From Clostridium saccharoperbutylacetonicum N1-4(HMT) (GTDB taxonomy: Bacteria > Bacillota > Clostridia > Clostridiales > Clostridiaceae): a stretch of DNA of 64,000 nt. The DNA lies in contig NC_020291.1 of NCBI RefSeq assembly GCF_000340885.1, forward strand, positions 276,501 to 340,500, read 5' to 3'. Below are positions 13,292 to 22,555 of this stretch, piece after piece. The position numbers and the translations under genes were made by a program. The first letter of the stretch is position 1. Each line of letters starts with the position of its first letter. The notes under the pieces were generated by a model. It was not told where the DNA came from. It saw nothing but the letters and a program-made list of their open reading frames with translations, and ran no database searches.

Positions 13292-14190
13292 TGGAGTCAA
13301 GCAATATCGCAAGTAATGTAGAGAAATATAAACCAGCTAAAAAGCTTAAGACACTAGATAGTTATACTGGAAGATTAAAATTGTTAGAAGTATTTTCCTG
13401 GTTACTACTAATTATATATATGGTCCCATTTTATTTAATGTTTATTAATTCATTTAAGACAAGAAGAGAGATTTTTGCAAATACTACTGGATTGCCTAAT
13501 ACCTGGAACTTTCAAAATTATTTAGAAGCAATGAATAAAATGAATATATTAAGTTCCTTCACTAATTCAATGCTAATAACCGTAGTAAGTGTATCATTAA
13601 TTATATTATTTTCTTCAATGGCTGCCTGGGTATTAGTAAGAGATCAAAGCAGAAAGAGTAAAATATTATTTTATGTATTTACGTCTGGAATGATTGTTCC
13701 TTTCCAAGCTGTAATGATACCTCTTGTAAAGTGGATGGCTAAAATTGAATTCGGACCGTTTAAAATGCTAGGAACACACTATGGGCTTATTTTTATGTAC
13801 ATAGGATTTGGTGTTAGTATGAGTATATTTTTATACCATGGATTTATCAAAGGAATACCAAAAGAAGTTGAAGAAGCGGCAACTATAGATGGTTGTACTA
13901 AATGGCAAACATATGTTAAAGTGTTACTTCCACTATTGAAACCAACTACAGTTACAGTAGCAGTACTAAACAGTATTTGGATATGGAATGACTTTTTGTT
14001 ACCTTTCTTAACTGTAAATGGAAAAATAAATACTATACCATTAGCCATGAATAATTTTTTTGGAGCATTCTCAAAACAATGGGAATTAGCAATGGCAGCA
14101 CTAGTTTTAGCTATAATTCCAATAATAATATTCTACTTCTTTGTTCAAAAACAAATTATTGCAGGAATTGTTCAAGGATCTATAAAATAA
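13291..14190 (+). CDS. Sugar ABC transporter permease, MalG type
   Basis: 299 residues, six predicted membrane segments, with the EAA loop EEAATIDGCTKWQTYVKVLLP near residue 195. The ATG shares one base with the stop codon of the upstream permease, and GGAGG lies before it, so the two are translationally coupled. Together they form the membrane channel for the binding protein at 11013. Confidence 0.9.
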   Translation: MESSNIASNVEKYKPAKKLKTLDSYTGRLKLLEVFSWLLLIIYMVPFYLMFINSFKTRREIFANTTGLPNTWNFQNYLEAMNKMNILSSFTNSMLITVVSVSLIILFSSMAAWVLVRDQSRKSKILFYVFTSGMIVPFQAVMIPLVKWMAKIEFGPFKMLGTHYGLIFMYIGFGVSMSIFLYHGFIKGIPKEVEEAATIDGCTKWQTYVKVLLPLLKPTTVTVAVLNSIWIWNDFLLPFLTVNGKINTIPLAMNNFFGAFSKQWELAMAALVLAIIPIIIFYFFVQKQIIAGIVQGSIK

Positions 14191-14205
14191 TTATAGATTA
14201 ACTAC

Positions 14206-14329
14206 AGAGATTATTTTTAAAGTATAATCAATAAACAATTTTATTATGATTCTACCTGACAGGAATAGGTAAGCTATCTTGTGAAAAGCACATTTTTGTT
14301 AGATAAAGTTAAACTTTTAAATAATCTCT
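14206..14329 (+). repeat. Long-range inverted repeat after the permease operon
   Basis: AGAGATTATTTTTAAAGT (14206-14223) is almost the reverse complement of ACTTTTAAATAATCTCT (14313-14329), enclosing about 90 bases. It is followed by TGATTTTTAG. It may be a large terminator-like structure or a leader element of malQ. Confidence 0.5.
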
Positions 14330-14384
14330 TGATTTTTAGATAAAATACAGTAATTAAATAGTGATAGTAAAAACAGAATTTTTT

Positions 14385-14400
14385 GTGCAAGCGGTTGCTT
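14385..14400. promoter_or_regulatory. LacI-family operator upstream of malQ
   Basis: GTGCAAGCGGTTGCTT matches the GCAAnCGGTTGC core shared with 10864-10893 and 17148-17165. It lies about 50 bases upstream of the malQ start, a plausible place for repression. Confidence 0.7.
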
Positions 14401-14449
14401 AAGGGAATATCTATAATATATTTAATTAGTGAGGAAATAGGAGGAAGAT

Positions 14450-15988
14450 ATGAATAGAGGAAGCGGCATCATTATGCATATTGCTTCTTTACCAGGTAAA
14501 TATGGAATAGGAACTTTTGGTGAGGAAGCATATAAATTTGGGGATTTTCTAAAAGACTCTGGACAGAAGTATTGGCAGATACTTCCACTTGGCCCTACTA
14601 GTTTTGGAGATTCACCATATCAATCTTTTTCAGCATTTGCTGGAAATCCATATTTTATAGATTTTGATATATTGAAAAAGGAAGGGATATTAAATAAAGA
14701 GGATTATGAAGTTATAAACTTTGGAAAAAATCCAGAAAAAATAGATTATGCAAAAATTTTCATAGAAAAGTTTAAAGTATTAAGAAAAGCATATGAAAAT
14801 TTTAAAATAAAGGGCAATTTTAATGATATAAAGAAATTTGAAGAAAAAGAAGCTTATTGGTTAGAGGATTATGCTCTGTATATGGCATTAAAAAATCATT
14901 TCAAATTGAAAAACTGGCAGACTTGGGATGAAGATATTAGATTAAGAAAAGCTGAATCAGTAACTAAATATAAAAAAATATTAAGTGATGAGGTAGGATA
15001 TTGGAAGTTCTTACAATTTGAATTTTATAAACAATGGAATGAATTAAAAGCATATGTAAATAGGCTTGGAATTCAGATAATTGGAGATATGCCTATATAT
15101 GTAGCAGAAGATAGTGCTGATGTATGGAGCAATCCAGAAGCATTTTTACTTGATAAAAACACATTAAAGCCTTTAAAAGTTGCAGGCTGTCCACCAGATA
15201 TATTCTCAGCTACTGGTCAATTGTGGGGAAATCCGATATATGATTGGAACTACATGGAGAAAACTAATTATAAGTGGTGGGTTGCTAGAATAAAGCAAAG
15301 TTTAAATTTATATGATGTGCTTAGAATAGATCATTTTAAAGGATTTGAATCATATTGGTCAATACCTTATGGCGATTTAACTGCGGAAAATGGTAAGTGG
15401 GTTAAAGGACCAGGTATAAAGATTTTTAATGCAATCAAAGAAAAATTAGGAGAAGTGAATATAATTGCAGAAGATTTAGGAACCTTAACTGAAGAAACAA
15501 TTAAACTTAGAGACGATACAGGGTTTCCAGGCATGAAAATATTGACATTTGCTTTTGATACAGATAGTACCAATCCATTTTTACCTCATAATTATGAAGA
15601 AAATTTTATAGCTTATACAGGTACTCATGATAATGATACAGTTAGAGGGTGGGTGGAAACAACTGCTCCAAAGGAGCAAGTTAAAAAAGCAGTACAGTAT
15701 TTGGGGTTAAATAATGAGGAAGGATATAATTGGGGCTTCATTAGAGGGGTATGGGGAAGTGTTGCACGTGTTGCAATTGCGCAAATGCAAGATTTCTTAG
15801 ACTTGGGAAATGAAACTAGAACAAATTTACCATCCACTCTTGGAAACAATTGGTGCTGGAGAATGAAGGAAGATTTAATTAATAATAATTTAGCTAAAAA
15901 AATCTATAGTTTAACTGAAATTTATGGAAGATGCGATCAGAAGAAAAATAAACTGGCTAAGGATAAAAATAATCTAGATACCAATTAG
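14450..15988 (+). CDS. malQ: 4-alpha-glucanotransferase (amylomaltase)
   Basis: 512 residues of glycoside hydrolase family 77. The start GSGIIMHIASLPGKYGIGTFG, the catalytic nucleophile Asp in DVLRIDHFKGF, the acid Glu in IIAEDLG and the stabiliser Asp in YTGTHDNDT are all visible. It transfers maltosyl units between malto-oligosaccharides in the cytoplasm, fitting uptake by the ABC system upstream. GGAGGAAG precedes the ATG. Confidence 0.95.
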   Translation: MNRGSGIIMHIASLPGKYGIGTFGEEAYKFGDFLKDSGQKYWQILPLGPTSFGDSPYQSFSAFAGNPYFIDFDILKKEGILNKEDYEVINFGKNPEKIDYAKIFIEKFKVLRKAYENFKIKGNFNDIKKFEEKEAYWLEDYALYMALKNHFKLKNWQTWDEDIRLRKAESVTKYKKILSDEVGYWKFLQFEFYKQWNELKAYVNRLGIQIIGDMPIYVAEDSADVWSNPEAFLLDKNTLKPLKVAGCPPDIFSATGQLWGNPIYDWNYMEKTNYKWWVARIKQSLNLYDVLRIDHFKGFESYWSIPYGDLTAENGKWVKGPGIKIFNAIKEKLGEVNIIAEDLGTLTEETIKLRDDTGFPGMKILTFAFDTDSTNPFLPHNYEENFIAYTGTHDNDTVRGWVETTAPKEQVKKAVQYLGLNNEEGYNWGFIRGVWGSVARVAIAQMQDFLDLGNETRTNLPSTLGNNWCWRMKEDLINNNLAKKIYSLTEIYGRCDQKKNKLAKDKNNLDTN

Positions 15989-16115
15989 AATAGTATAAAT
16001 TTAGTTATATATTGTTTATACATGAGTCGAAGTATGGTAATATTAACTTAATAGTGTTAGAAAAAATGAATATTTATAAGTTTAGTAAATTTGTAAATAT
16101 AGATAGGAGAAAAAC

Positions 16116-17117
16116 ATGAAGGTTACCATAAAAGAAGTGGCTAGGGAAGCTAATGTATCTCCATCAACTGTATCTAGGGTTATCTCGAATAGTTCGCAGA
16201 TAAGTGAGGAAACAAAGGAGAGAGTTAGGGAAGCCATAAACAAACTTAAGTATAAACCAAATGCAATAGCTAGGAGTTTAGCTAATCAGAAGAGTAGAAT
16301 TTTAGGTGTTGTTTTACCAAATGAATCACAGGATTTAATAACTAATACATTCTTTATACAAGCTATGAAAGGAATGAGCAGATATGCTCAAAATAAGAAA
16401 TATTATATTACCTATGCATTTAGTGAAGATGAAAAAACAGAATTAGAATATATAAATAATTTCATTACCAGTAATTTAGTTGATGGTATATGCTTACTTC
16501 GTGCAAGGGCAGATGATAAAAGTATTAAGTTTCTTAAGGATGCGGAATTTCCGTTTGTAGTAATAGGTAGACCTGAAGAAGCTGATGGAGTATTGTGGGT
16601 GGATAATGATAATTTTCAAGCTACCTATAATCTAGTGAATGAACTGATAAAGAAAGGACATAAAAGCATAGCTTTTTTAGGAGCAAAAAAAGAATGGAAT
16701 GTTACAAAAGATAGATTTAATGGGTTTAAAGTTGCATGTGAAATTAATGGTATTTCTATACAAGATAAAATGGTTGTAATGATGAATGACTTTAATGAAG
16801 ATGAAGGTAAAATTGGAGCTATTAAACTACTAGAAAATGCTACTCCTACAGCTATAATAGCAGAAGATGATATATTAGCATTTGGAATACTCAAAGTATT
16901 AAGAGAAAAAAATATTAAAAATATTGAAGTAGTTGGATTTAATAATAATCCATTGTCAGAATTTCAAAATCCTTCATTATCATCAATTGATATAAATGCA
17001 GATGAACTTGGATATTTTGCTGTAAAAATTCTAATTGAACATCTTGAAAAAAGTGAAATGTTAATTAATCATCATATAGTTGATTCAAAACTTATAAAAA
17101 GAGAATCATTTAAATAA
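16116..17117 (+). CDS. LacI-family transcriptional regulator, MalR-like
   Basis: 333 residues. N-terminal HTH with VTIKEVAREANVSPSTVSRV and the hinge helix in YKPNAIARSLANQKS, followed by a periplasmic-binding-protein-like effector domain. Matching palindromes lie upstream of the binding-protein gene, malQ and the MCP gene, so it probably represses the maltodextrin locus and is released by a maltose-type sugar. The name malR is avoided because the effector is inferred from context only. Confidence 0.88.
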   Translation: MKVTIKEVAREANVSPSTVSRVISNSSQISEETKERVREAINKLKYKPNAIARSLANQKSRILGVVLPNESQDLITNTFFIQAMKGMSRYAQNKKYYITYAFSEDEKTELEYINNFITSNLVDGICLLRARADDKSIKFLKDAEFPFVVIGRPEEADGVLWVDNDNFQATYNLVNELIKKGHKSIAFLGAKKEWNVTKDRFNGFKVACEINGISIQDKMVVMMNDFNEDEGKIGAIKLLENATPTAIIAEDDILAFGILKVLREKNIKNIEVVGFNNNPLSEFQNPSLSSIDINADELGYFAVKILIEHLEKSEMLINHHIVDSKLIKRESFK

Positions 17118-17147
17118 TATACATTATAGGGAATCGTTTATGTTAAA

Positions 17148-17165
17148 TAGCAATCGGTTGCGATT
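17148..17165. promoter_or_regulatory. LacI-family operator between regulator and MCP genes
   Basis: TAGCAATCGGTTGCGATT shares the GCAAnCGGTTGC core with the operators upstream. It is downstream of the regulator gene and 170 bases before the chemotaxis receptor gene, which may therefore belong to the same regulon. Confidence 0.65.
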
Positions 17166-17245
17166 TGAGAATGTTATTAATAATTATTGTGCAAAGAGCA
17201 GAGTGAAATTTAATATAAAAAATTTCGATTTAAAATAGGTTCCTC

Positions 17246-17291
17246 AAGTGCATATATTTTTCTTAACTACTAATGAAAAATATATGCACTT
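17246..17291. repeat. Perfect 17-bp inverted repeat
   Basis: AAGTGCATATATTTTTC and GAAAAATATATGCACTT flank a 12-base loop. There is no T-tract on either side, so it is not a standard terminator; it lies in the probable 5' leader of the MCP gene. Confidence 0.7.
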
Positions 17292-17336
17292 AAAATAACT
17301 GATAAAATTATCAAGTATATAGTTAAGGAGGAGAAT

Positions 17337-18731
17337 ATGAGTATTGAAGTAAGAAAAAATAAAAAGATGGCAATTAGTCTAAAAAGTAAGATAATAATTA
17401 GCTATCTCATAGTATTAAGTTTTATGCTCACAATTGCAATCGTTTGCGTAAGACAAATGAAAAGAGTAATGCTAGAACTTGGAACAACACAAGACACAAT
17501 AAATAATGCAGCAGTTCAAGCTGTAACCAAAATGAATATGAGAAATTCGATTCAAGAACTTGAACATTCTGTGGCAAATGTTACTAATATAATTATTATT
17601 ACATCTATTATTGGATTTATTATAACATTGATTCTTGCGATGTTAATAATTAGGGGAATCCTTAGACCATTGAGAGATTTGAGTAAATTATCATATTCAT
17701 TGAGAAAAGGTGATTTAACAGTTAAACTTGAAGGAACATATGCAAAAGAAATTAAAGAAGTTATAGAGAGTTTAAATGAAGCAATAAAAGCAAATAGGGC
17801 CATGGTTGGTAATATATATAGATACTCAAATTTATTAATAAAATCAAGTGGAAATTTAAATGATAGTTTAAAGAATATTAATAGTAGAATAAACGAAGTG
17901 AATTCTTCAACAGAGTTAATATCAAATGAAGTTGAACAATTGAGTGCAGCCTCACAGGAAGTTAATGCATCAACATTTGAAATAAAAGCTGTAGTATTAG
18001 GTTTAAATGAAACTGCATTAACAGATAGTAAATCAGCAGAAAACATTAGAGATAAGGCAATTAAGGTTAAAGATAAAGGTCAAGCAGCAGCAAAAAATGC
18101 ACGAGGGATATATAGCGAAAAAATTGAGAATATTACTAATGCAATTGAAAAAGGAAGAGTAGTCAATGATATTAAGATGATGGCAGATGTTATTGCTGAA
18201 GTATCAGAACAGACAAATTTATTAGCACTTAATGCGGCCATAGAGGCTGCTAGGGCAGGGGAACAAGGAAAGGGATTCGCGGTTGTAGCTGACGAGGTTA
18301 GAAAATTAGCAGAACAAAGTAAAGAAGCTGTAAATCAAATAAGGACAGTAATTAATGAAGTACAAGGTGCATTTTATAACTTAAGTGAGCATAGCAAGAA
18401 TTTATTGAATTTTTTACAAAAAGATGTTGATGGAGATTACGAACTATTGATTCAAACTGCAACAAATTATGAAAGTGATTCGGCATTAATTACTAGCATG
18501 GCAGCGGAAATTCAAAATACCAGTGCAGCCATAGAAGAAATTATTATGCAGATAACGCAAGGGATTGGGACTGTAAGTTTTAATGCTGTAGAAACAGCAA
18601 GTAAATCAAAATATATACAAAAAAATGTAGATGAAGTTACTGATCAAATAGGCACTATTGTAAATGCAATTAGTGAACAAACTATACTAGCAGAAGAATT
18701 GAAGGAGGTCATTAATGTATATAAAATTTAA
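17337..18731 (+). CDS. Methyl-accepting chemotaxis protein, very short sensor region
   Basis: 464 residues. Two membrane segments lie near residues 18-40 and 82-108, leaving only about 40 extracellular residues, then a HAMP domain and the cytoplasmic signalling coiled coil with the hairpin tip [21 protein letters not shown]. It passes signals to CheA/CheW. The tiny sensor loop suggests it senses through a partner protein, the membrane or the cytoplasm. An operator of the maltodextrin type upstream suggests a link to sugar chemotaxis. AAGGAGGAG precedes the ATG. Confidence 0.92.
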   Translation: MSIEVRKNKKMAISLKSKIIISYLIVLSFMLTIAIVCVRQMKRVMLELGTTQDTINNAAVQAVTKMNMRNSIQELEHSVANVTNIIIITSIIGFIITLILAMLIIRGILRPLRDLSKLSYSLRKGDLTVKLEGTYAKEIKEVIESLNEAIKANRAMVGNIYRYSNLLIKSSGNLNDSLKNINSRINEVNSSTELISNEVEQLSAASQEVNASTFEIKAVVLGLNETALTDSKSAENIRDKAIKVKDKGQAAAKNARGIYSEKIENITNAIEKGRVVNDIKMMADVIAEVSEQTNLLALNAAIEAARAGEQGKGFAVVADEVRKLAEQSKEAVNQIRTVINEVQGAFYNLSEHSKNLLNFLQKDVDGDYELLIQTATNYESDSALITSMAAEIQNTSAAIEEIIMQITQGIGTVSFNAVETASKSKYIQKNVDEVTDQIGTIVNAISEQTILAEELKEVINVYKI

Positions 18732-18827
18732 GCTAATTATAGAAATATATTTATAGAAGGCTAATGAAGAATGTGCTAAAATCTGTATAATGATAACTCA
18801 AAATTTTAAAAAAGCTGAGGATTTTAT

Positions 18828-20036
18828 ATGGGTAGAAGAAGTATTGAAAATAGCCGTAGAAGACGTTATCTAAGAGAGAATAGGAAGAATAATCACTATT
18901 TTAAAAGTTTTATATTAGTTATTATAAGTATTGCAATTGTAATCATATTAGGTCTTTATTTGAAAAGCTTGAAGCTTATAGATACAAATAAAATTGAAAA
19001 TGGGATTAAGTTAAATGGTGAAATAGTAGGGAGTGTAGCTAAAGAAATAGTAAACGAACAGCTTGTAAAAATGCCAATTAAAAAAGAAATTCTTATTTCC
19101 TTTGCTGGGGATTTCACGTTAGGAACAGATGATAAATTTTCGTATGAAGGAAGTTTACCAGCTGCATTTGTTAGTAATGGAAAAAACTATTCTTACTTTA
19201 TGAAAAATGTAGCTAATATATTCAATAAAGATGATTACACCTTAGTGAATTTAGAAACTACATTAACAAATTCAAATGTTAAAGCTGCTAAGGATGGAGA
19301 TGTATATTATAACTTCAAAGGGCCTAAGGAATATGCTAAGATATTAACAAGTTCTTCTATTGAAGGAGTTACAATAGCGAATAATCACATTTATGATTAT
19401 GGAGAAGAAGGAATAAAGGATACTATTTCAACCTTAAAGGAAAATAAAGTTGATATCTGTGGAGAAGGCTATAAAATTATAAAAGATATAAAGGGAGTTA
19501 AGTTTGGATTTTTGGGATATACTGGGTGGGAATCTTCAGATAAATTAAAAACGAAGATTGCGAATGATATTAAAGAATTGAGGAAACAGGGAGCTAAAGT
19601 TGTTATTCCATATTTTCATTGGGGAATAGAGAGAGAATATGAACCATGTGATGTCCAAAAAAATTTGGCTAGATTTTCTATTGATAATGGAGCAGATGCT
19701 GTTATTGGTTCACATCCTCATGTGATTCAAAGTGTTGAGAATTATAAGGGGAAACTTATAGCTTACTCAATGGGGAATTTTTGTTTTGGCGGAAATGCAA
19801 ATCCACCAGATAAAAGAACCTTTATACTTCAATTTAAAGCTCATATTCAGGATGATAAATTAGCAAACTTTGAATACAAGGTTATTCCAGCTATGATTTC
19901 TTCAAGGAATGATAAAAATGATTATGTACCAACCTTGGCAAGTGGTGAGAATAGAATTAATATATTAAATACCTTAAATCAATTATCTCCAAGCTTGAAG
20001 GGTAACATTAATGATGAATTTTTTAGTTTGAATTAG
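18828..20036 (+). CDS. CapA-family putative metallophosphatase, membrane-anchored
   Basis: 402 residues. A basic N-terminus and one membrane segment (about 25-45) place the catalytic domain outside the cell. The CapA/PgsA motifs are present: FAGDFTLG, NLETTLT, TIANNHIYDYGEEG, YFHWGIEREYEP and GSHPHVIQ. Relatives are linked to poly-gamma-glutamate capsule production, but isolated genes like this one, with no capB/capC nearby, have no settled role. The ribosome site (GAGG) is weak. Confidence 0.85.
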   Translation: MGRRSIENSRRRRYLRENRKNNHYFKSFILVIISIAIVIILGLYLKSLKLIDTNKIENGIKLNGEIVGSVAKEIVNEQLVKMPIKKEILISFAGDFTLGTDDKFSYEGSLPAAFVSNGKNYSYFMKNVANIFNKDDYTLVNLETTLTNSNVKAAKDGDVYYNFKGPKEYAKILTSSSIEGVTIANNHIYDYGEEGIKDTISTLKENKVDICGEGYKIIKDIKGVKFGFLGYTGWESSDKLKTKIANDIKELRKQGAKVVIPYFHWGIEREYEPCDVQKNLARFSIDNGADAVIGSHPHVIQSVENYKGKLIAYSMGNFCFGGNANPPDKRTFILQFKAHIQDDKLANFEYKVIPAMISSRNDKNDYVPTLASGENRINILNTLNQLSPSLKGNINDEFFSLN

Positions 20037-20066
20037 CAGTGAACTATTTAAGGATAAAATTTTATT

Positions 20067-20110
20067 AAAGGTGATATTAAGATGTTTTATATATTTTAAT
20101 ATCACTTTTT
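20067..20110 (+). terminator. Terminator after the CapA-like gene
   Basis: GTGATATTAA (20071-20080) pairs perfectly with TTAATATCAC (20096-20105), followed by TTTTT. The remaining 280 bases before the MacA-like gene are AT-rich with no other feature I can support. Confidence 0.85.
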
Positions 20111-20393
20111 GTATTTTTACTGACTTAGATTTTAATCTTACAAAATTGAAAGATAAATGTAATAAAAATCGATTTCTTATAGGTTAATTATTTAATATGC
20201 TTTTAATAGAAATAATAATTAGTATAAGTTTAAAGAAGATTTATATTATTAAGAAAAAATTAATGTTGAATTAATACTTATCTTAGATTTTAAGTGCTAT
20301 ACTAAAAAATATATTAATGAATTTTAAAATATTAGAATTAGTGTAAAATAACTACATATTAAGTGATTTGTTGAAAGTAGGGGGAAAACTTAT

Positions 20394-21812
20394 ATGCCAA
20401 AGTTAGACATTAAAAAATTAAAACCTAAAGGCATAAGCCTTAAGGGAATAAAATTAAAAAGGAAACCGAGTAAAAAGGCAATTATTTTTAGCATAATATT
20501 TGTAATAATTGTAGCTGCTATAATTGCTAAGATAATTATGCCTAAGCCAGCACCGCAGGTTAAATACACAACACTTTCTAAAGGAAAAGTCGTAAACAGT
20601 GTGAACGTTTTGGGAGAAATAAAAAGTCAGGATACTACAAATATTTATAGCACTGAAAGTAATGCTATAAAAGAAGTAAAAGTTGGAGATAATGTTAAGA
20701 CAGGTGATATCCTAGCAATTTTAGATTCAGCAGGGTTGGAAAAAGATATTGAACAGTCAACAGCTACTGCAGATGCAACAGATGCTAATAATAAGGTGAC
20801 TCTTGAAGCTGCCCAAAAAGCATATGATGATGAATTGAAAATATATAATAATAATTTAAATACTGATGTTAAAAATGCTGAAGAAGTTTTAAATTTGGCA
20901 AAGATTAATTTAGATGATAAGAAGAAAACTTATGAAAAAAATAAATCATTATATGATGCTCAAGCAATTACAGAGAGTGATTTTAATAAGGTTAAAATTG
21001 ATTATGATACTGCAAATTCAGATTATGAGAAGGCAAAGGTGTCATTAGAAAATGTAAAGATTAAAGCTGATCAAGCCTTAAGTAAAGCTAAGAATGAGTA
21101 TGATACAGCACAAAATAATTATAATAACAAAAGTCAAAGGATTGCTATTGAAAAACAAAAGCAGCAATTAGAAAATTGCACAATTAAGGCAACAGTTGAC
21201 GGAACAGTTACAAGTGTAAATGCTACTGTTGGAAATTCAGGAAGTGGTATTTTATTTGAACTTGAGAATTTAGATAATATAGAAATAACTGTACCTATTA
21301 AAGAAGTTGATATAGCAAATATTAAAGTTGGACAAAGAGCAGAGATAAAGACAGATTCAACAGGGAATGATGTTATTGAAGGAGAAGTAGTAAGTGTCAG
21401 CCCATCTGCTAAAAAAGATATAATTGCTCAAAGTAAAGCTGCAAGCCAATCTCAACAAGGGACAAGTTCGGATGCAGGATTTGAAGCAAAGGTTAAAGTT
21501 AATAATGCAAATCAAAATATGAAAGTTGGAATGAGTGCAAGAGTAAATATAATCACTAGTGAAAAATCAGATGTATATACAGTATCATCAGAAAGTATAA
21601 TTGAAAATGGAAATGGTAAAAGTGTATATGTAGCTGAAAAAGTTGGTGAAAAAGGAAATGAATATATAGTTAAAGAACTGCCAATAAGTACAGGCCTTGA
21701 ATCTGATTTCAATGTAGAGATTTCAGGAGAGGGAATTTCAGACGGAATATTTGTAATTAATGATCCTTCAACATGTAAGGTTGGAGAGAAAATTCAAATA
21801 AAAGGGGCGTGA
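20394..21812 (+). CDS. MacA/HlyD-type efflux adaptor
   Basis: 472 residues. A Lys-rich N-terminus and one membrane segment (about 31-50) are followed by a split biotinyl-lipoyl domain, a long coiled coil (about 120-260) and beta-barrel domains. It would bridge the ABC permease encoded downstream to an outer component or the cell wall. Its stop overlaps the start region of the ATPase gene. In Gram-positives such adaptors work with MacB-like permeases to export peptides or drugs or to sense envelope stress. Confidence 0.88.
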   Translation: MPKLDIKKLKPKGISLKGIKLKRKPSKKAIIFSIIFVIIVAAIIAKIIMPKPAPQVKYTTLSKGKVVNSVNVLGEIKSQDTTNIYSTESNAIKEVKVGDNVKTGDILAILDSAGLEKDIEQSTATADATDANNKVTLEAAQKAYDDELKIYNNNLNTDVKNAEEVLNLAKINLDDKKKTYEKNKSLYDAQAITESDFNKVKIDYDTANSDYEKAKVSLENVKIKADQALSKAKNEYDTAQNNYNNKSQRIAIEKQKQQLENCTIKATVDGTVTSVNATVGNSGSGILFELENLDNIEITVPIKEVDIANIKVGQRAEIKTDSTGNDVIEGEVVSVSPSAKKDIIAQSKAASQSQQGTSSDAGFEAKVKVNNANQNMKVGMSARVNIITSEKSDVYTVSSESIIENGNGKSVYVAEKVGEKGNEYIVKELPISTGLESDFNVEISGEGISDGIFVINDPSTCKVGEKIQIKGA

Positions 21813-21817
21813 TTTAT

Positions 21818-22555
21818 TTGAATAAAACTATAATAGAAATGAAAAATATAGTTAAAAGCTTTTATGTGGGTACTCCAAACCAATTGGATATTTTAAAAGG
21901 GATTAATATAGTTGTAAATGAAGGTGAATTTGTAGCTATTGTTGGAGCTTCTGGTTCTGGAAAAAGTACATTGATGAACATAATAGGGGCACTTGATAGG
22001 CCAACTTCAGGAAAATATATTTTAGATGGTACAGATATTGAGGATAAAACTGACAATGGTTTATCAGAGGTAAGAAACAAAAAGATAGGCTTTGTATTTC
22101 AAACCTATAATTTAATACCAAGAAGCTCAGCTTTAAAAAATGTTGAATTACCAATGCTTTATTATGGAATGAATAGACATGAAAGAAGGGAACGGGCAGA
22201 ACAACTGTTAGAACTTGTGGGAATGAAGGATAGAATGAAACATCAACCTAATGAATTATCAGGAGGTCAGAAGCAAAGGGTTGCTATAGCTAGAGCTCTT
22301 GCTAATAATCCAAGTATTATACTTGCTGATGAACCCACAGGGGCCCTTGATTCAGAAACAGGAAGACTTGTTATGGATTTGTTTCATAAGGTACATGAAG
22401 TAGAAGGGAAAACTATAGTATTTATAACTCATAATCATGAGCTTGCAGAAGAAACAGAAAGAATTATAACATTGAAGGATGGAAATGTAGTATCAGAAGA
22501 GCAGAATGACAAGTTTATTAAAAAATTTCCAAATGGTGAAAAAATATGTTTATAA
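21818..22555 (+). CDS. ABC transporter ATPase, MacB/LolD type
   Basis: About 245 residues with Walker A GASGSGKST, the signature LSGGQKQRVAIARALA, Walker B IILADEPTGALD and the H-loop His in FITHNHE. The GTG at 21809 sits on the ribosome site AAGGGG, so TTG at 21818, ten bases downstream, is preferred. It energises the permease encoded by the overlapping downstream gene. Confidence 0.92.
   Translation: MNKTIIEMKNIVKSFYVGTPNQLDILKGINIVVNEGEFVAIVGASGSGKSTLMNIIGALDRPTSGKYILDGTDIEDKTDNGLSEVRNKKIGFVFQTYNLIPRSSALKNVELPMLYYGMNRHERRERAEQLLELVGMKDRMKHQPNELSGGQKQRVAIARALANNPSIILADEPTGALDSETGRLVMDLFHKVHEVEGKTIVFITHNHELAEETERIITLKDGNVVSEEQNDKFIKKFPNGEKICL

Noticed and set aside
17434..17448. LacI-type operator (TTGCAATCGTTTGCG) inside the MCP gene
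   Set aside because: Inside the coding region of the first membrane helix; could be a real auxiliary site, but no independent support.
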